The notes: a model not told the origin generated them from the sequence alone. Positions 1 through 9,460 are shown, counted from the first letter of the stretch. The stretch is 64,000 bases of DNA from Hyperoodon ampullatus (GCA_949752795.1 OX457057.1:157457980-157521979), one strand, 5' to 3'. Translations and numbers: made by a program.

Positions 1-479
1 TGTTTCCTTAAAAAAAAAAAAAAAAAAAAAAAACTATTACATGGAATTTATGTTGTCAGTCCCCCTCCCAAAGTCTGAGTCAGAGTATATGTGTCTTTAG
101 TGAAGTTCTAGGTGACCAGGGTGTATCACTTTCAGACTTGCTCCAATAGCTGAACTTAGGGCTGTCTTCCAGCCACGGTACAAAATAAGCAACTATCTAT
201 TTTAAAACAATTTTCCTACCCCACATGCGATGGGAGATACCTCATACATAGGTCGTCAACTTCCTACTGGAAAACAAGCACTTCTATCGCAAACTGTGTT
301 TGTCACCTCCCAGGATTAATACGTGTTTATGTGTATATATTTTTATCCTTGACCGTGCAACTCTTGGAGCAGAGAAAGCCACCCCAATTTTTACCATCGT
401 GCCTGAGACAATTCAGAGCTTTAGAAGAGGGATGAATGGGAGATGAAAGGCTCTAAGCCCAGGGGCTCCTCTCACACAA
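1..479. other. Upstream flank, no gene seen
   Basis: AT-rich sequence before the CpG island. It holds a run of about 24 A at 10-33, which could be a retroposon tail whose body lies outside the window. CpG is rare until about 480. Nothing coding is supported. Confidence 0.5.
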
Positions 480-1078
480 ACAGTAAGTGGAAAAAAAAAA
501 AATCCCTCCGAGGAGGGGGTGGGGGGCAGGGTGGAAGACCGGCGAAGGACGTCAGGCAGCAAACCAGAGGCAGCTGCGGCGGCCGCACTTCGCGAACTGC
601 CTGCAGAAGGGAGTGAAATCTTTCCCCAGTACAATAACCAGGCACCCTCTGGCTGCCTCGCATGGGCACGAATAATAAATACATCGAGGTGGGCAAATCG
701 CTGCATCGAGACAAGTCACCCCAAAAAGGTCAAAACTTCAGAAATCCCGGGGATCACGGCACCCACACAAACACATCAATCAGTCGCAGCGGGAGAAGAG
801 ACTCGGAGATTTAGCAGAGGATTCTGAATTTTGCTTTTTCTTTCAAGCTCTGGCTTGCAAAGTACGGCGGCTACAGGCAGAGCTCTAGAGGAGCAGGAAA
901 GGCTGAGGGCGGCGGGGAGTGCGGATGGGAAGGGAGGGGGGTCGAATCCCAGCCACCCAGGCCTCAATGTGACGAAAGTCGTCAGCAGCCCCAACCTCAT
1001 CCCAACCCCTCCGCCCCGGCCAGCAGATGACCCCAGCAGCTCTCCCCAACCCCAGCTTCCGTCCCCGCCAGCCCCGCA

Positions 1079-1098
1079 ACGGCGGCGGCGGCGGCGGC
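1079..1098. repeat. Short CGG trinucleotide run
   Basis: About six CGG units, ten bases before the AGC tract. Together they form a composite GC-rich trinucleotide block inside the CpG island, an arrangement typical of 5'-UTR or promoter DNA. Confidence 0.85.
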
Positions 1099-1105
1099 AG
1101 TGGTA

Positions 1106-1107
<2 letters not shown>

Positions 1108-1176
<69 letters not shown>
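1108..1176 (+). repeat. Pure (AGC)23 / CAG microsatellite
   Basis: Sixty-nine bases give 23 uninterrupted AGC units on the plus strand (CTG on the minus strand). No interruption is visible, which usually goes with length polymorphism. In plus frames it would read poly-Ser, poly-Ala or poly-Gln; in minus frames poly-Ala, poly-Leu or poly-Cys. None of these frames continues into recognisable protein, so it is more likely untranslated first-exon, promoter or first-intron sequence. It lies 173 bp beyond a good minus-strand donor (so intronic for that transcript) and upstream of three plus-strand donors (so exonic for a plus transcript). Confidence 0.95.
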
Positions 1177-1177
<1 letters not shown>

Positions 1178-1343
1178 CCGGCCCGGGCCGCGCGCGCCGG
1201 CAGCGCCACGACCGCGGCTCCCATCCCCGCCGCGCGGCAGGCACCCCGCAGGCCTCCCTCCCAGCCCACCCGGGCGCGCCCGGAGCGGAACCCGGGCGGG
1301 CTGCGCCGCCAACTCCCCCCGCCCCAGGTCGGCGTGGGCTCAC

Positions 1344-1352
1344 GCTTACCTT
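1344..1352 (-). other. Candidate minus-strand splice donor
   Basis: Read on the minus strand the site is CCAAG|GTAAGC, with the exon ending at 1350 and the intron GT at 1349-1348. It matches the mammalian donor consensus closely. If used, a first exon would occupy the island above 1350 and the intron would run out of the window to the left. Donors alone do not prove an exon. Confidence 0.4.
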
Positions 1353-1376
1353 GGGCGCTCGCGGGGGGGGCTGAAG

Positions 1377-1385
1377 GTGGTAAGC
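1377..1385 (+). other. Candidate plus-strand splice donor 1
   Basis: GTG|GTAAGC with GT at 1380-1381. If used, the first exon would contain the AGC tract and the rest of the window would be intron 1 or lie beyond it. Confidence 0.3.
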
Positions 1386-1455
1386 CTCCCGCCCCCCGCC
1401 CGGATCCTCCTCGCTTGTTTTCTTCCTCCCTTCTCCTCCTCTTCTTCCTCCTCCC

Positions 1456-1464
1456 CACGTGAGT
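1456..1464 (+). other. Candidate plus-strand splice donor 2
   Basis: CAC|GTGAGT with GT at 1459-1460, overlapping the CACGTG E-box, so only one of the two roles need be real. Confidence 0.22.
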
Positions 1465-1492
1465 CCGGGTCTCCCCCTCCTCCCAGACGCCG

Positions 1493-1501
1493 GGGGTAAG
1501 A
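1493..1501 (+). other. Candidate plus-strand splice donor 3
   Basis: GGG|GTAAGA with GT at 1496-1497. It is the third donor-like site on the plus strand within about 120 bp. Alternative first-exon ends are possible; chance matches in G-rich DNA are also possible. Confidence 0.25.
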
Positions 1502-2400
1502 GCCGAAACCCCTGAAGCCCGGCCCGCGTGCGTGCGTGCGGGAGGCGGCGGCGCGCGGCCAGCTCTCCAGTAACTGAGCGCGGCGCGCGGCTCCCAACTA
1601 AAGTGTGAAAGAAGCGGCGGCCGCGGCACGGAACGTCCCCCCGGGAGTGGGCAGGGAGCAAGCCGGAGCTGGTGGGGAGCGAGCGAGCGAGGGAGGGGAC
1701 CTGGAAAAAGGGAGGGGGAGGGAGGGAGGGGACCTCCTCGCCCAGTCACTCACTCGAGGGGCGGGGGCAGCCAGACACTCCCCCACCGTCGGCCCCTCCC
1801 CGCGCCCGGCTCCCGCGCGCGTCCAGCACCCAGCCTCGCCCCTGGGAGCGGCCTGCGGAGGCCGCGAGGGTGCCGGGCACCCCGGAGAAAGGGACCAGGA
1901 GAGCGGGGCTGCCAGGGCTGCAGAGAGGGAAGGAGGGTGAGGACGGGCGTGTGTGTGTGAAAGCTGCGTCCTGGGCCTGACACCCGGGCGGTGGCGTGGT
2001 AGCCACGGGGCCGCTCGGAGGCCGGGGCGGCCCAGCTCTGCGGGAAACCCAAGCCAGCCCTTGGGCCCAGCCGCGGGGCTGCGCCTGCTGGAAGCAGAGG
2101 GAGGGAAGGCCGGGCATCCTCGCCGCGCCGCGCGGCCCCTCCCTTCGCTGGACCAGCGGGCGCTGCCCAGCGGCCCCGGCCCCTGCCCCGCTACCCTGCC
2201 CTGGAGCCGCGGCGCCTGCAAGATGAATGAAGCGTCGGCCACTGGGCAGAAGCCGCACTGGGGAGGGGAAGGAGACACCGCCTGAGACTTCGCGCCCTGC
2301 GCCTCCTCTTTGCCCCTCCGGCCTCTTGGGACTAAAGGGCGGAGGCCGCGCCTGCAAGGCGCGTTTGGGATGATTGGGGATCCACAAAGATCGCCGCCCA

Positions 2401-3020
2401 CCATTTTACCTGCTCAGTTTTTTGTGGACACTCACAAGAGGTCAACCAGTTTCTCACCCTCTGGGAGAAGGTATTTTTTCTTCGTTTCCTGGTCATACTG
2501 GGTGTTTCGTGTACGCCCTGAATTGATCTTTTAACATTGATAGTGGTTGGATGTCTTTTGTGTGGCTTCCCCGCGCTTCGCTGCTCCTGCATTGCCCTAG
2601 ACACGTGAGGAATGCCAGGCCTCCAGAGTGAGGACACCCAAGAAAACAAAAGGGGCAAAAGATCCTCCCTGGGTCCTGTGGATTACACACAAACCGAATC
2701 ATTTCTTACTTTGGGCCAAGATGAAGTTGGAAAACAGGAAAGGACACATCGGAGCTGTGACAGTGATGAGACACTTAATTGAAAAGCAAATTCATAATTT
2801 AGTTTAATGAAATGAGTTAATAACCCACCCATAATGTCTAGGAAGTCAGCCTTTTTGAGAAAAAAGAAAAAAGAAAATGGTTTTCCAGTGTTTTTAATTT
2901 TTTAATTTGAAAGGCTGGTATCACATTGTTGTTGAAACTCCTTTGTATTCCATTTTTTAAATTATCCATATTCTAGTTTATTTTTCTCTTTGGAACCAGA
3001 ATTCTTTGTAATCTGGCCTC
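2401..3020. other. Island shoulder with a minus-strand donor
   Basis: Mostly unassigned sequence. On the minus strand GAGCAG|GTAAAA (GT at 2409-2408) is a good donor match. It falls in frame, after a Gln codon, of an open frame that starts at 2658 and carries a basic stretch (MTRKRRKNTFSQRVRNWL). I recognise no protein domain, so I do not call an exon. Confidence 0.3.
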
Positions 3021-3024
3021 CTGA

Positions 3025-3293
3025 AGAGGAGTGGTTTAGAAGGGCTTGGTAGGCTAATTAGGATTCCAGTCAGGCACTGCCAGCCACCATCTCTGTTACC
3101 TTAGGTGACTTGTTATTGCTTTCAGTCTTCCTTCCCTCATCTGTAAAATGGGATTGGTGATACTAGTTCCTATCTCATAGGCATGTTGTCAAAATAAAAG
3201 GAAAATAAAATGAGGTGGCAATGCGTATAAAAAACTTCGCATAATGCCTGACACATGGTAAGAACTCAATAAATATGAGCTGTTCTTTCAAAT
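3025..3293 (+). mobile_element. MIR SINE
   Basis: The MIR core is clear: the CTCATCTGTAAAATGGG block near 3137, the CTCATAGGCATGTTG block, and the 3' end with CTGACACATGGTAAGAACTCAATAAAT. It is old and diverged, with a small A-rich insertion near 3195. Confidence 0.85.
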
Positions 3294-3295
3294 AT

Positions 3296-3784
3296 ATAGT
3301 TAATCCCAGATTTGGTAATTTGATAGACTTCTTTTTTTTTCTCTTTGCATTCCTTCTTAAAGTTGGGAGTGAAAATCCATCTGCTGGGTGTATCCAAATG
3401 TAGTCAACATTTCTCTGGGATTTTTAGGCCACTCCTAAAAACTTCTCCTATGGTAAGATGAAAGAAGTATATAACTAAGATGTGTGTGTGTATTTATTTA
3501 CATATAATTCTATATAAAAGGATGCTTGAGGATAACCAGGTTTTTCTCTTTCCCCACTTCTCTCCTTCCCTCACTACCACCTGAATAGACCAAGCTCTAT
3601 AAATGTTGACCTGTGTTGTAATCTATCTCTTCAGGGCTCAGAACAGTGACTGGCACCATAGATTTCTTGAGAGCAAGGCAATGTAGGTCTCCTCTGAATT
3701 GATACCCTCAGAAGTAACAGAAGGCCACAGAGCAAGCATTCCATACATGTATAAGTTTACAAAATCCATACTATGACCTTTTAA
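3296..3784. other. Unassigned AT-rich sequence
   Basis: No coding frame, element end or repeat family recognised. It contains a short TG run near 3481 and a pyrimidine-rich stretch near 3545. Confidence 0.4.
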
Positions 3785-3935
3785 AGCAAGTTTTTAATTA
3801 TTCAAAATAATACATGTTCACTGTGGAAAAATTTCAGAAACTCAGCCAGGTATGGAGGAAATAAAAACCACTATAATCCTACCCTCCAGAGAGAAGTACT
3901 CAGTAAGTGCTTCAAGTATATCCATTTTCCCTTCA
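3785..3935 (-). mobile_element. Old L1 3'-UTR fragment
   Basis: Resembles the L1M/L1ME 3'-UTR block that reads AATACATGTTCA, then GAAAAATTTCAGAAA, then a CCTACCCTCCAGAGA motif. Orientation is inferred from the order of these blocks in longer copies elsewhere in the window. Confidence 0.5.
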
Positions 3936-4464
3936 TTTATTTCATTATTATTCAATCAGCAAACGTTTGTTAAGAACCTAGTTTAGGGACCAGACATCTT
4001 CCCAGGGCTGAGAACAGGTGGTATGTTGTGTTAATTCTCACTAGAAACTACTCCTTAGAAGCAACGTTTTATGTGGTAGTAAGGTTCTCAGGATAGTCAC
4101 AAAAGTCCATGAAAGGAATCCCATAATTAACCTATAGTGCTGACCAGAAACAATCCAGGTTTTGTAGGGTTTGAATCACTTACAATTTGGGGAGCCACTT
4201 TCCAGATAAGGAAGCTAAAAATGCAAAAGCCCCCTGGGAAAAGCTCATGTGAATAAGGTGTCATGGAACTTAAGCCCTTTTTGCCTCTCAATAAACCCTG
4301 TTTGGTGCTGATATTTCTGTAGAAATTAACTGCTCTGATAAACATTTTTTTTAATGTGAACATTCATTTCTCATTTACCTGGGATCCCTGGGGCACCTTT
4401 CCTTTCTCCCCCAAATGTGGAGGACATGGGAGTGGAGATTCCCATCACCACCACAACCACGACA
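3936..4464. other. Unassigned sequence
   Basis: Short fragments resembling the ends of L2 or MIR near 3945-4020; otherwise nothing recognised and no coding evidence. Confidence 0.35.
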
Positions 4465-4479
4465 CACACACATTTTCTT

Positions 4480-4618
4480 TCTTTTTTTGTTTTTTTTTTT
4501 GTTGTTGTTTTTTGGGCCTTGCCAGGGGGCATGCAGGATCTTAGTTCTGAGACCAGGGATTGAACCCTGCAGTGGAAGCTTGGAGTCTTAACCACTGGAC
4601 CGCCAGGGAAGTCCCCTG
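4480..4618 (-). mobile_element. CHR SINE, short diverged copy
   Basis: The right end reads as the reverse complement of the tRNA-Glu-derived SINE head (GGACTTCCCTGGCGG), with the B-box region inverted near 4556. A T-rich tail lies at the left. A 15-bp TSD (CACACACATTTTCTT) flanks it at 4465-4479 and 4619-4633. The body is shorter and more diverged than the other copies. Confidence 0.88.
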
Positions 4619-4777
4619 CACACACATTTTCTTGCACATAGCCACAGCAGGAGCAGTGGGACCATGGGGATTTGGATAAGGACTGCAGAAGAGAGGATAG
4701 GAAGGGTACAGTGGGAGGGGGGTGCAGACAGGATGGGCCTCTGAGGTGCTGGAGAGGCTTAGGTATGTACCCTAAAC

Positions 4778-4995
4778 CAGTGGTCCTCAACCTTTTTGGT
4801 ACCAGGGACTGGTTTTGTGGAAGACAATTTTTCTAGGGGGGGTGGTTCGGGCAGTAAGGCAAGCGATGGGGAGCAACGGGGAGAGGCAGAAGAAGCCTAG
4901 ATCACTCGCCAGCCGCTCACCTCCTGCTGTGCGGCCCTGTTCCTAACAGGCCAAGGATCGGTACCAGTCCGTGGACCGGGGGTTGGGGACCCCTG
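4778..4995 (-). mobile_element. MER1-like hAT (Charlie) DNA transposon, both ends present
   Basis: The 218-bp element starts CAGTGGTCCTCAACC and ends GGTTGGGGACCCCTG. These are terminal inverted repeats matching at 13 of 15 positions. A perfect 8-bp TSD (CCCTAAAC) lies at 4770-4777 and 4996-5003, the size hAT transposases make. Internal blocks (CGGTACCAGTCCGTGGACCG, the CTCACCTCCTGCTGTGCGG block) match the MER1 family. It has no coding capacity, so it is a non-autonomous, internally deleted copy. Confidence 0.9.
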
Positions 4996-5003
4996 CCCTA
5001 AAC

Positions 5004-5311
5004 CACACAGCAAGAGTTGCCTGCACATCTGTTTGGTCAGCACAATCTAAATCTACTATACATTTATATTAGACTGTGCTAATTACTTCACCCCTCTGTG
5101 CTTATGTATCTTCAAACACTCTAAATACAATTTTCAAAAAAAAAAAAACTCTTTTGCCCAGAAAAGTTAAGTTTTAACCTTCAAAGACACTTCTTTCATA
5201 ACTGATTTTCTTTTATTTCTAAAGCTTTAACTTATAAATATTTGGCTCTATAGAACCATTTATAACACGTAAGTTTGAAATTTTTGTTTCTTATGTTTCT
5301 TTTAAGTACAG
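5004..5311. other. Unassigned AT-rich sequence
   Basis: Contains an A-run at 5136-5148. No element or gene recognised. Confidence 0.4.
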
Positions 5312-5663
5312 CGTTATGGATTGAATGTTTGTATCCCCAAATTCACATGTTGGAGCCTTAATCCCCGATGCTGATGGTATTAGGAGGAGGTAGGCCTTTG
5401 GGAGATGAGGTCATGGTGGGGAGCGGGAGGCCTCATGGTGAGATTAGTGCTCTTATAAGAAGAACCCAGAGAGCTCTCCTCCACTCCGCCTCTCCCCACC
5501 CAGAACACAAGCAAACCGGGAAAAGGGCCCTTACCAAGAACTTGACCATGCTGGCACTTTGATCTCAGACTTCCAGCCTCTAGAACTGTGAGAAGTAGAT
5601 ATATCTTGTTTAAGTTACCCAGCCTGCGGTATTTTGTTTTAGCAGCCCAAACTGACTAAGACA
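5312..5663 (+). mobile_element. Solo LTR of MaLR type (MLT1-like)
   Basis: The 352-bp LTR begins near GTTATGGATTGAATGTTTGT. It carries the GGCCTTTGGGAGATGAGGTC and CTTATAAGAAGA blocks and the TCCAGCCTCTAGAACTGTGAG block, and ends GACTAAGACA. Flanks TACAG (5307-5311) and TATAG (5664-5668) form a decayed 5-bp TSD. No internal retroviral region is next to it, so it is solo. MaLR elements are ancient ERVL relatives. Confidence 0.88.
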
Positions 5664-5939
5664 TATAGGGTCCCTTTACCTTTGACTGTAAAAAAAGAAA
5701 CCAATGAAAGTACAGGTTGATTGAATAAAAGATAGTAAAATCTATACACTGCTACCTCCTATAATTTCTCATATGAATTTAAATGAATTCAATTTATGTG
5801 ATTTATTTTTAAAAAGCTTCCAATCTGGTTAATTTTTCTGAATAATCAAGTCAAAAGTAGCTTTGGCAGGATTATTCAGAAACAAGTGATCCTAAAATAA
5901 GTACTACTCTGAAATGTGCTTTCTTTGTACTTGCTCCAT
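5664..5939. other. Unassigned sequence
   Basis: Simple AT-rich sequence with no recognised element. Confidence 0.4.
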
Positions 5940-6170
5940 GCGATAACAGCTAACACTGATTGTCTGCTGTGTGGTAAGCATGGTATTATGTAATTCATAA
6001 TGTACATGAGCTAACTCACTTCATCTTCCCGGCAAAGCAATCAGAGAGATATGGATATTATCATCATTCCCATGCAGATGTGGAAATGGAAGCACAGAGG
6101 GGTGAAGTAATTAGCACAAGGCCAAGATTGATTTTCACCAGTCAAATGCCAGAGCCCACATTCTTAACTG
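5940..6170 (-). mobile_element. MIR SINE
   Basis: Reverse-complement MIR core: TATTATCATCATTCCCATG, then GGAAATGGAAGCACAGAGG, then GAAGTAATTAGCACAAGGCC. Old and diverged. Confidence 0.75.
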
Positions 6171-6380
6171 TTGGAAATATGTTTTCTCTTCAACCTCTCC
6201 CACTCTTATACCTCAGTCTAACTCCTACAGTGGCTGAAGAACCCCAGCCTCTGAGTTTCTGAACCTTTGGAAAATCCATAGTTGCCCTCACTTGCTGAAA
6301 TTTTACAGCCTTATACTACTGGGGCCCTTCCATATCGTTATGGTGGCATCAAGATCAGTAGCTATTGATTTGAGACTAGA

Positions 6381-6383
<3 letters not shown>

Positions 6384-6420
<37 letters not shown>

Positions 6421-6424
6421 TGTG
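6384..6424. repeat. (TG)n microsatellite
   Basis: About 20 GT/TG units with one TATG interruption near the right end. Confidence 0.95.
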
Positions 6425-7681
6425 TTTAAATGTTTAAATCTTCTTTGGGGGTACCACAATGCACATTACCCAGGTAATGGACCCAATAAGCAGTTGTGGA
6501 TTGAGTGTTGTTTTTGTATTTTTTTATAATGGTTAATTCTAGTGACACCACACAGCTCCTTCTGAATGGTTGGGGCTACATCAGAGCAGGGAGTTTAAAG
6601 TCAGTGCTAACAACTTGCTAATGGTTGTAACTGGTCTCTCAACTATGTGTGAAGTACTCTGAGTAACCTGCCTTTTTAGATAGGAAAATTATGATTCTTA
6701 CATCTGTTTTTTTTTTCTTCCTCTGATTTCTCCTTAGGGTATGTATTTTCTTTATTTCATTTTCAAAATTGGAGTAGATGAAAACATGGAACATAGTCAC
6801 TTGGAGCAAGAAGTGTTAGGAATCCATAACCAAGGAGTGAGATTCAGCCACAGGTCAAAGAGAAGAATGGAGCAGAGGGAGGGGAACTCCTGGCACCTGG
6901 GAGGCCAAACCCCACCCCCACCCCCAGGCTGTCTGCTTCCTCTCCTTCTTGTTTCATGGCCTTCTCCAGATAGTGGAAGTTCGCTTTCCAGCTTGGAGCC
7001 CCTTTTCCCAGGTCACACAACAGCTCCACCACTGTGGGTGTAACATGAATCTCCAGACGCTGAAGTTATTGGTTCTTACTGGTATCCGCTAGAGTCCTAT
7101 CTTGCTTCCAGCTTATATGTGCTAATAGTACTGTTATTTCACATGGTGGTCTTGTCTCTCCAATCAACTGTAAGCTCTGTGAGAACTGAAGACCTTGATG
7201 TTCCTATAGCACTCGAGCCAGACAGTGGGAAATCTATACAGCCTTAGGAGTAAGGGTTGCTATGAACTTATTAAGTCACTATGTGGGCTCCTCTTAGTGA
7301 CAATGGAAAGGAAATATTGACATCCAGAAACTTCAGCAACTGTGATATAACCAAAGGAATGTGGCTAAAGTAGAAAAGGAAACTGTGTGCGTGTGTGCGC
7401 GTAAGTGTGGGTGTGTGTGTGAAAAAGAGAGAGTAAAAACAGAAACAAAAATTTTTCATCTCCATCTCAACTTTACCTCTTTGAAAACCCCCTCTCCTTC
7501 CCCTACTCCCTTTCAAAAAGTGAAACAATACTGAGGAGGTAAACGTAAAAAGTTGCAGCTTCCTTCACCATAATTAAGCAAGAACCCCTAAAATAGCTAA
7601 TAAGTCATTACCTCTCATTACACTGCAGTTCAAAAGCTATACTGGTGCTGATGTTATGGACTGATTTCAGATTCAATTATC
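6425..7681. other. Unassigned sequence
   Basis: No element or gene recognised. Contains a C-rich run near 6910-6928 and an impure GTGTGC tract at 7385-7423. The open frame at 6741-7043 has no domain and no supporting splice or promoter context. Confidence 0.4.
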
Positions 7682-7698
7682 GAGAATTAAAGTTTTTA

Positions 7699-7762
7699 TT
7701 TTATTTTATTCTTTGGTTACAAAGTGTTAGTTTCTTTTTTATTTTCAGTTGAAATATAATTG
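7699..7762 (-). mobile_element. Tiny L1 3'-end insertion
   Basis: Sixty-four bases lie between perfect 17-bp direct repeats (GAGAATTAAAGTTTTTA, 7682-7698 and 7763-7779). The insert resembles two pieces of the L1 3' UTR, each after a T-rich run and in swapped order. It is read as a heavily truncated, rearranged retrotransposition product. Confidence 0.65.
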
Positions 7763-7902
7763 GAGAATTAAAGTTTTTACAAGTTAATGGAAAATACTGC
7801 TGTCATTGAGATATAAACAACCTACTCTTTTCAGATCATATTCTTAAAGGAAAGGAGGGAACTGAAAAATTCCAAAACAAGAGTTTCAAGTGGTTTTTGG
7901 GT

Positions 7903-7970
7903 GTTAGTGTATATCAAGCAGTTTTCTAATCTCCCCGTTAGTGTATATCAAGCAGCTTTCTAATCTCCCC
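7903..7970. repeat. 34-bp tandem duplication
   Basis: Two adjacent 34-bp copies (7903-7936 and 7937-7970) differ at one base. It is a direct tandem duplication, not a TSD, because nothing lies between the copies. Confidence 0.95.
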
Positions 7971-7977
7971 CACATGT

Positions 7978-8158
7978 TTTAACTGATGTAAGCCCCCCTG
8001 CAATGCTATAAAGGAATTGTTATTAGGAATATCTCCATTTTCTAGAGGCGAGATCTGAGGAACAGCAAGGTTAAGTAATACGGCCAACACCAAGCTTACC
8101 CCAACTAATAAACGACAGAGCTGGGGTTTGCTCTTAGACCTGGTGCTTAGACTACACA
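7978..8158 (-). mobile_element. MIR SINE
   Basis: Reverse MIR features: ATCTCCATTTTCTAGAGG, GAGGAACAGCAAGGTTAAGT, and a diverged tRNA-related end near 8105-8155. Confidence 0.72.
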
Positions 8159-8550
8159 TTGACGGTGGCCACTGCGCACGGAAAAGAACAATTTTATCTT
8201 CTGGAATCTGCTGGATGATAGGTAGCCTCAGTACACTTTCCGTCTTCTCCAGAGTGGTCTTTATCACTTGCGAGGGGCCAGAACAAGAAACAAGGATTAA
8301 CCCTGTCAGACCGTGACACCTGCTGGCTAATCAGAAGCTTCTTGGGGGTTCTTCTAGCCAGAAGACTATTGACAGAGGTAGGAGATTACAGCGCAAAGGT
8401 GGCTAGAAGGCTTGAGACATGACATTTCTATGCTTCAGCACTCAGTTTAATTAAATCGGTCCTTGGTCCAAAATAACTCTGTCGATGAACAGCTGTGCCT
8501 TATTCAGAATGCTCAGTGTCGATGTAAGGTAAGCATTAGCATGAACATTT
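8159..8550. other. Unassigned sequence
   Basis: No recognised element or gene. Confidence 0.35.
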
Positions 8551-8564
8551 AAAATGCTTTCACC

Positions 8565-8831
8565 GGGGCTTCCCTGGTGGCGCAGTGGTTGAGAATCTGC
8601 CTGCTAATGCAGGGTTCCAGCCCTGGTCTGGGAGGATCCCCACATACCGCGGAGCAACTAGGCCCGTGAGCCACAACTACTGAGCCTGCGCGTCTGGAGC
8701 CTGTGCTCCGCAACAAGAGAGGCCGCGATAGTGAGAGGCCCGCGCACCGCGATGAAGAGTGGCCCCCGCTCGCCGCAACTAGAGAAAGCCCTCGCACAGA
8801 AACGAAGACCCAACACAGCAAAAATAAATTA
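8565..8831 (+). mobile_element. CHR SINE, near full length
   Basis: Starts GGGGCTTCCCTGGTGG. A-box (TGGCGCAGTGG) and a diverged B-box region follow the tRNA-Glu-derived head, then the CHR body (GAGCAACTAGGCCCGTGAG and later blocks) and an A-rich tail. A perfect 14-bp TSD AAAATGCTTTCACC lies at 8551-8564 and 8832-8845. Pol III promoter boxes are present, but a transcript is not implied. Confidence 0.95.
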
Positions 8832-8929
8832 AAAATGCTTTCACCAGTTTGCAATGGTGGCTTTATTCTTTTCCTCCTTTCCTCCCTGCTTAGTTCTGCA
8901 ACCCCAGTCCGGGCCTCAGTCCCTCTCTG

Positions 8930-9310
8930 CTGGACTCTTAGTCAGTCACCTTGGCTTCAGACTCTGGTTGAATACTATCCTTGTTGCTGTCAGAGTCCCT
9001 TCTCTAAGGCACAGATCCATTTAGCTTACGTGCCTCCAGCTCTTTGATGGTCCAGAATGAATTCTAAACTTCTCCATCACGACACAAAACCTCCCATAAT
9101 TTGGCCTCTGCTTACCTTTCCAGGCTGATTCTCAGTTCCAATCGCTAACTGGATGGATGATGGCCCAGCTACCCAGCTGATTTGCTGTTTCCCATCCATA
9201 TTCTGCTGTTTTCTACCCCTGTGCCCTTGCACATGTCCCTCTGTGAAGACTACTCAAACCCTTACACATATCAAGAGCTTGCCTCTCAGCTGATCCCAGT
9301 ATTCTCTGCC
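8930..9310 (+). mobile_element. L2 (CR1-like LINE) fragment
   Basis: Diverged L2 3' region: the TAATTTGGCCTCTGCTTACC and TTTCCAGGCTGATTCTCAG blocks match the conserved L2 stretch after the reverse-transcriptase domain. A related fragment resumes at 9480 after a MIR. Confidence 0.65.
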
Positions 9311-9460
9311 ACTCACTAGCTCTGTCATGTGGGGAAGACATCTTGACCACGGAGCCTCAGGTTCTTCATCAGCAGCAGAGTGACCATACTATGTATAGAG
9401 AGAATTAGAAATAAAGGCCTGGTGTTTGGCACACTTAGCTATTTGTAAATGGTTACTGTA
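9300..9460 (+). mobile_element. MIR SINE fragment
   Basis: MIR-like order: TGCCACTCACTAGCTCTGTC, then CCTCAGGTTCTTCATCAGCAG, then a diverged CCTGGTGTTTGGCACAC end. It appears to interrupt the L2. Confidence 0.55.

Larger units (their letters stand above)
480..2400. promoter_or_regulatory. CpG island, probable promoter and first-exon region
   Basis: GC content and CpG density rise sharply at about 530 and fall again after about 2350, against an AT-rich remainder of the window. The island has GC boxes (for example near 1290), a CACGTG E-box at 1455-1460, a CGG run, a 23-unit AGC tract and several consensus-like splice donors on both strands. In mammals such islands mark promoters, often divergent ones. 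Long open frames cross it on both strands, but they arise from the scarcity of stop codons in GC-rich DNA and show only low-complexity Pro, Arg, Ala and Gly. The gene is not recognised; one non-coding or short-coding first exon per strand is the simplest reading. That the island exists is certain; its transcriptional direction is unknown. Confidence 0.88.

Noticed and set aside
1027..1462. Poly-Ser and poly-Ala frames through the AGC tract as a coding homopolymer gene
   Set aside because: No conserved sequence on either side of the tract and equal openness in all frames. An untranslated location is simpler.
776..2404. Several open frames of 170-270 codons across the CpG island, mainly on the minus strand (776-1312, 885-1661, 997-1749, 1598-2404)
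   Set aside because: They overlap in different frames, are rich in Pro, Arg, Ala and Gly, and contain repeat-encoded homopolymers. GC-rich DNA lacks stop codons, so long frames are expected by chance, and no domain is visible.
8565..8640. tRNA-like head with A and B boxes as a tRNA-Glu gene
   Set aside because: Followed by the CHR SINE body and an A-rich tail with TSDs. The fold is degenerate, so it is a SINE and not a functional tRNA. The same applies to the other SINE copies.
8703..9047. 114-codon plus-strand open frame
   Set aside because: Its first half is CHR SINE body and the second half is L2-derived; it is a repeat artefact.
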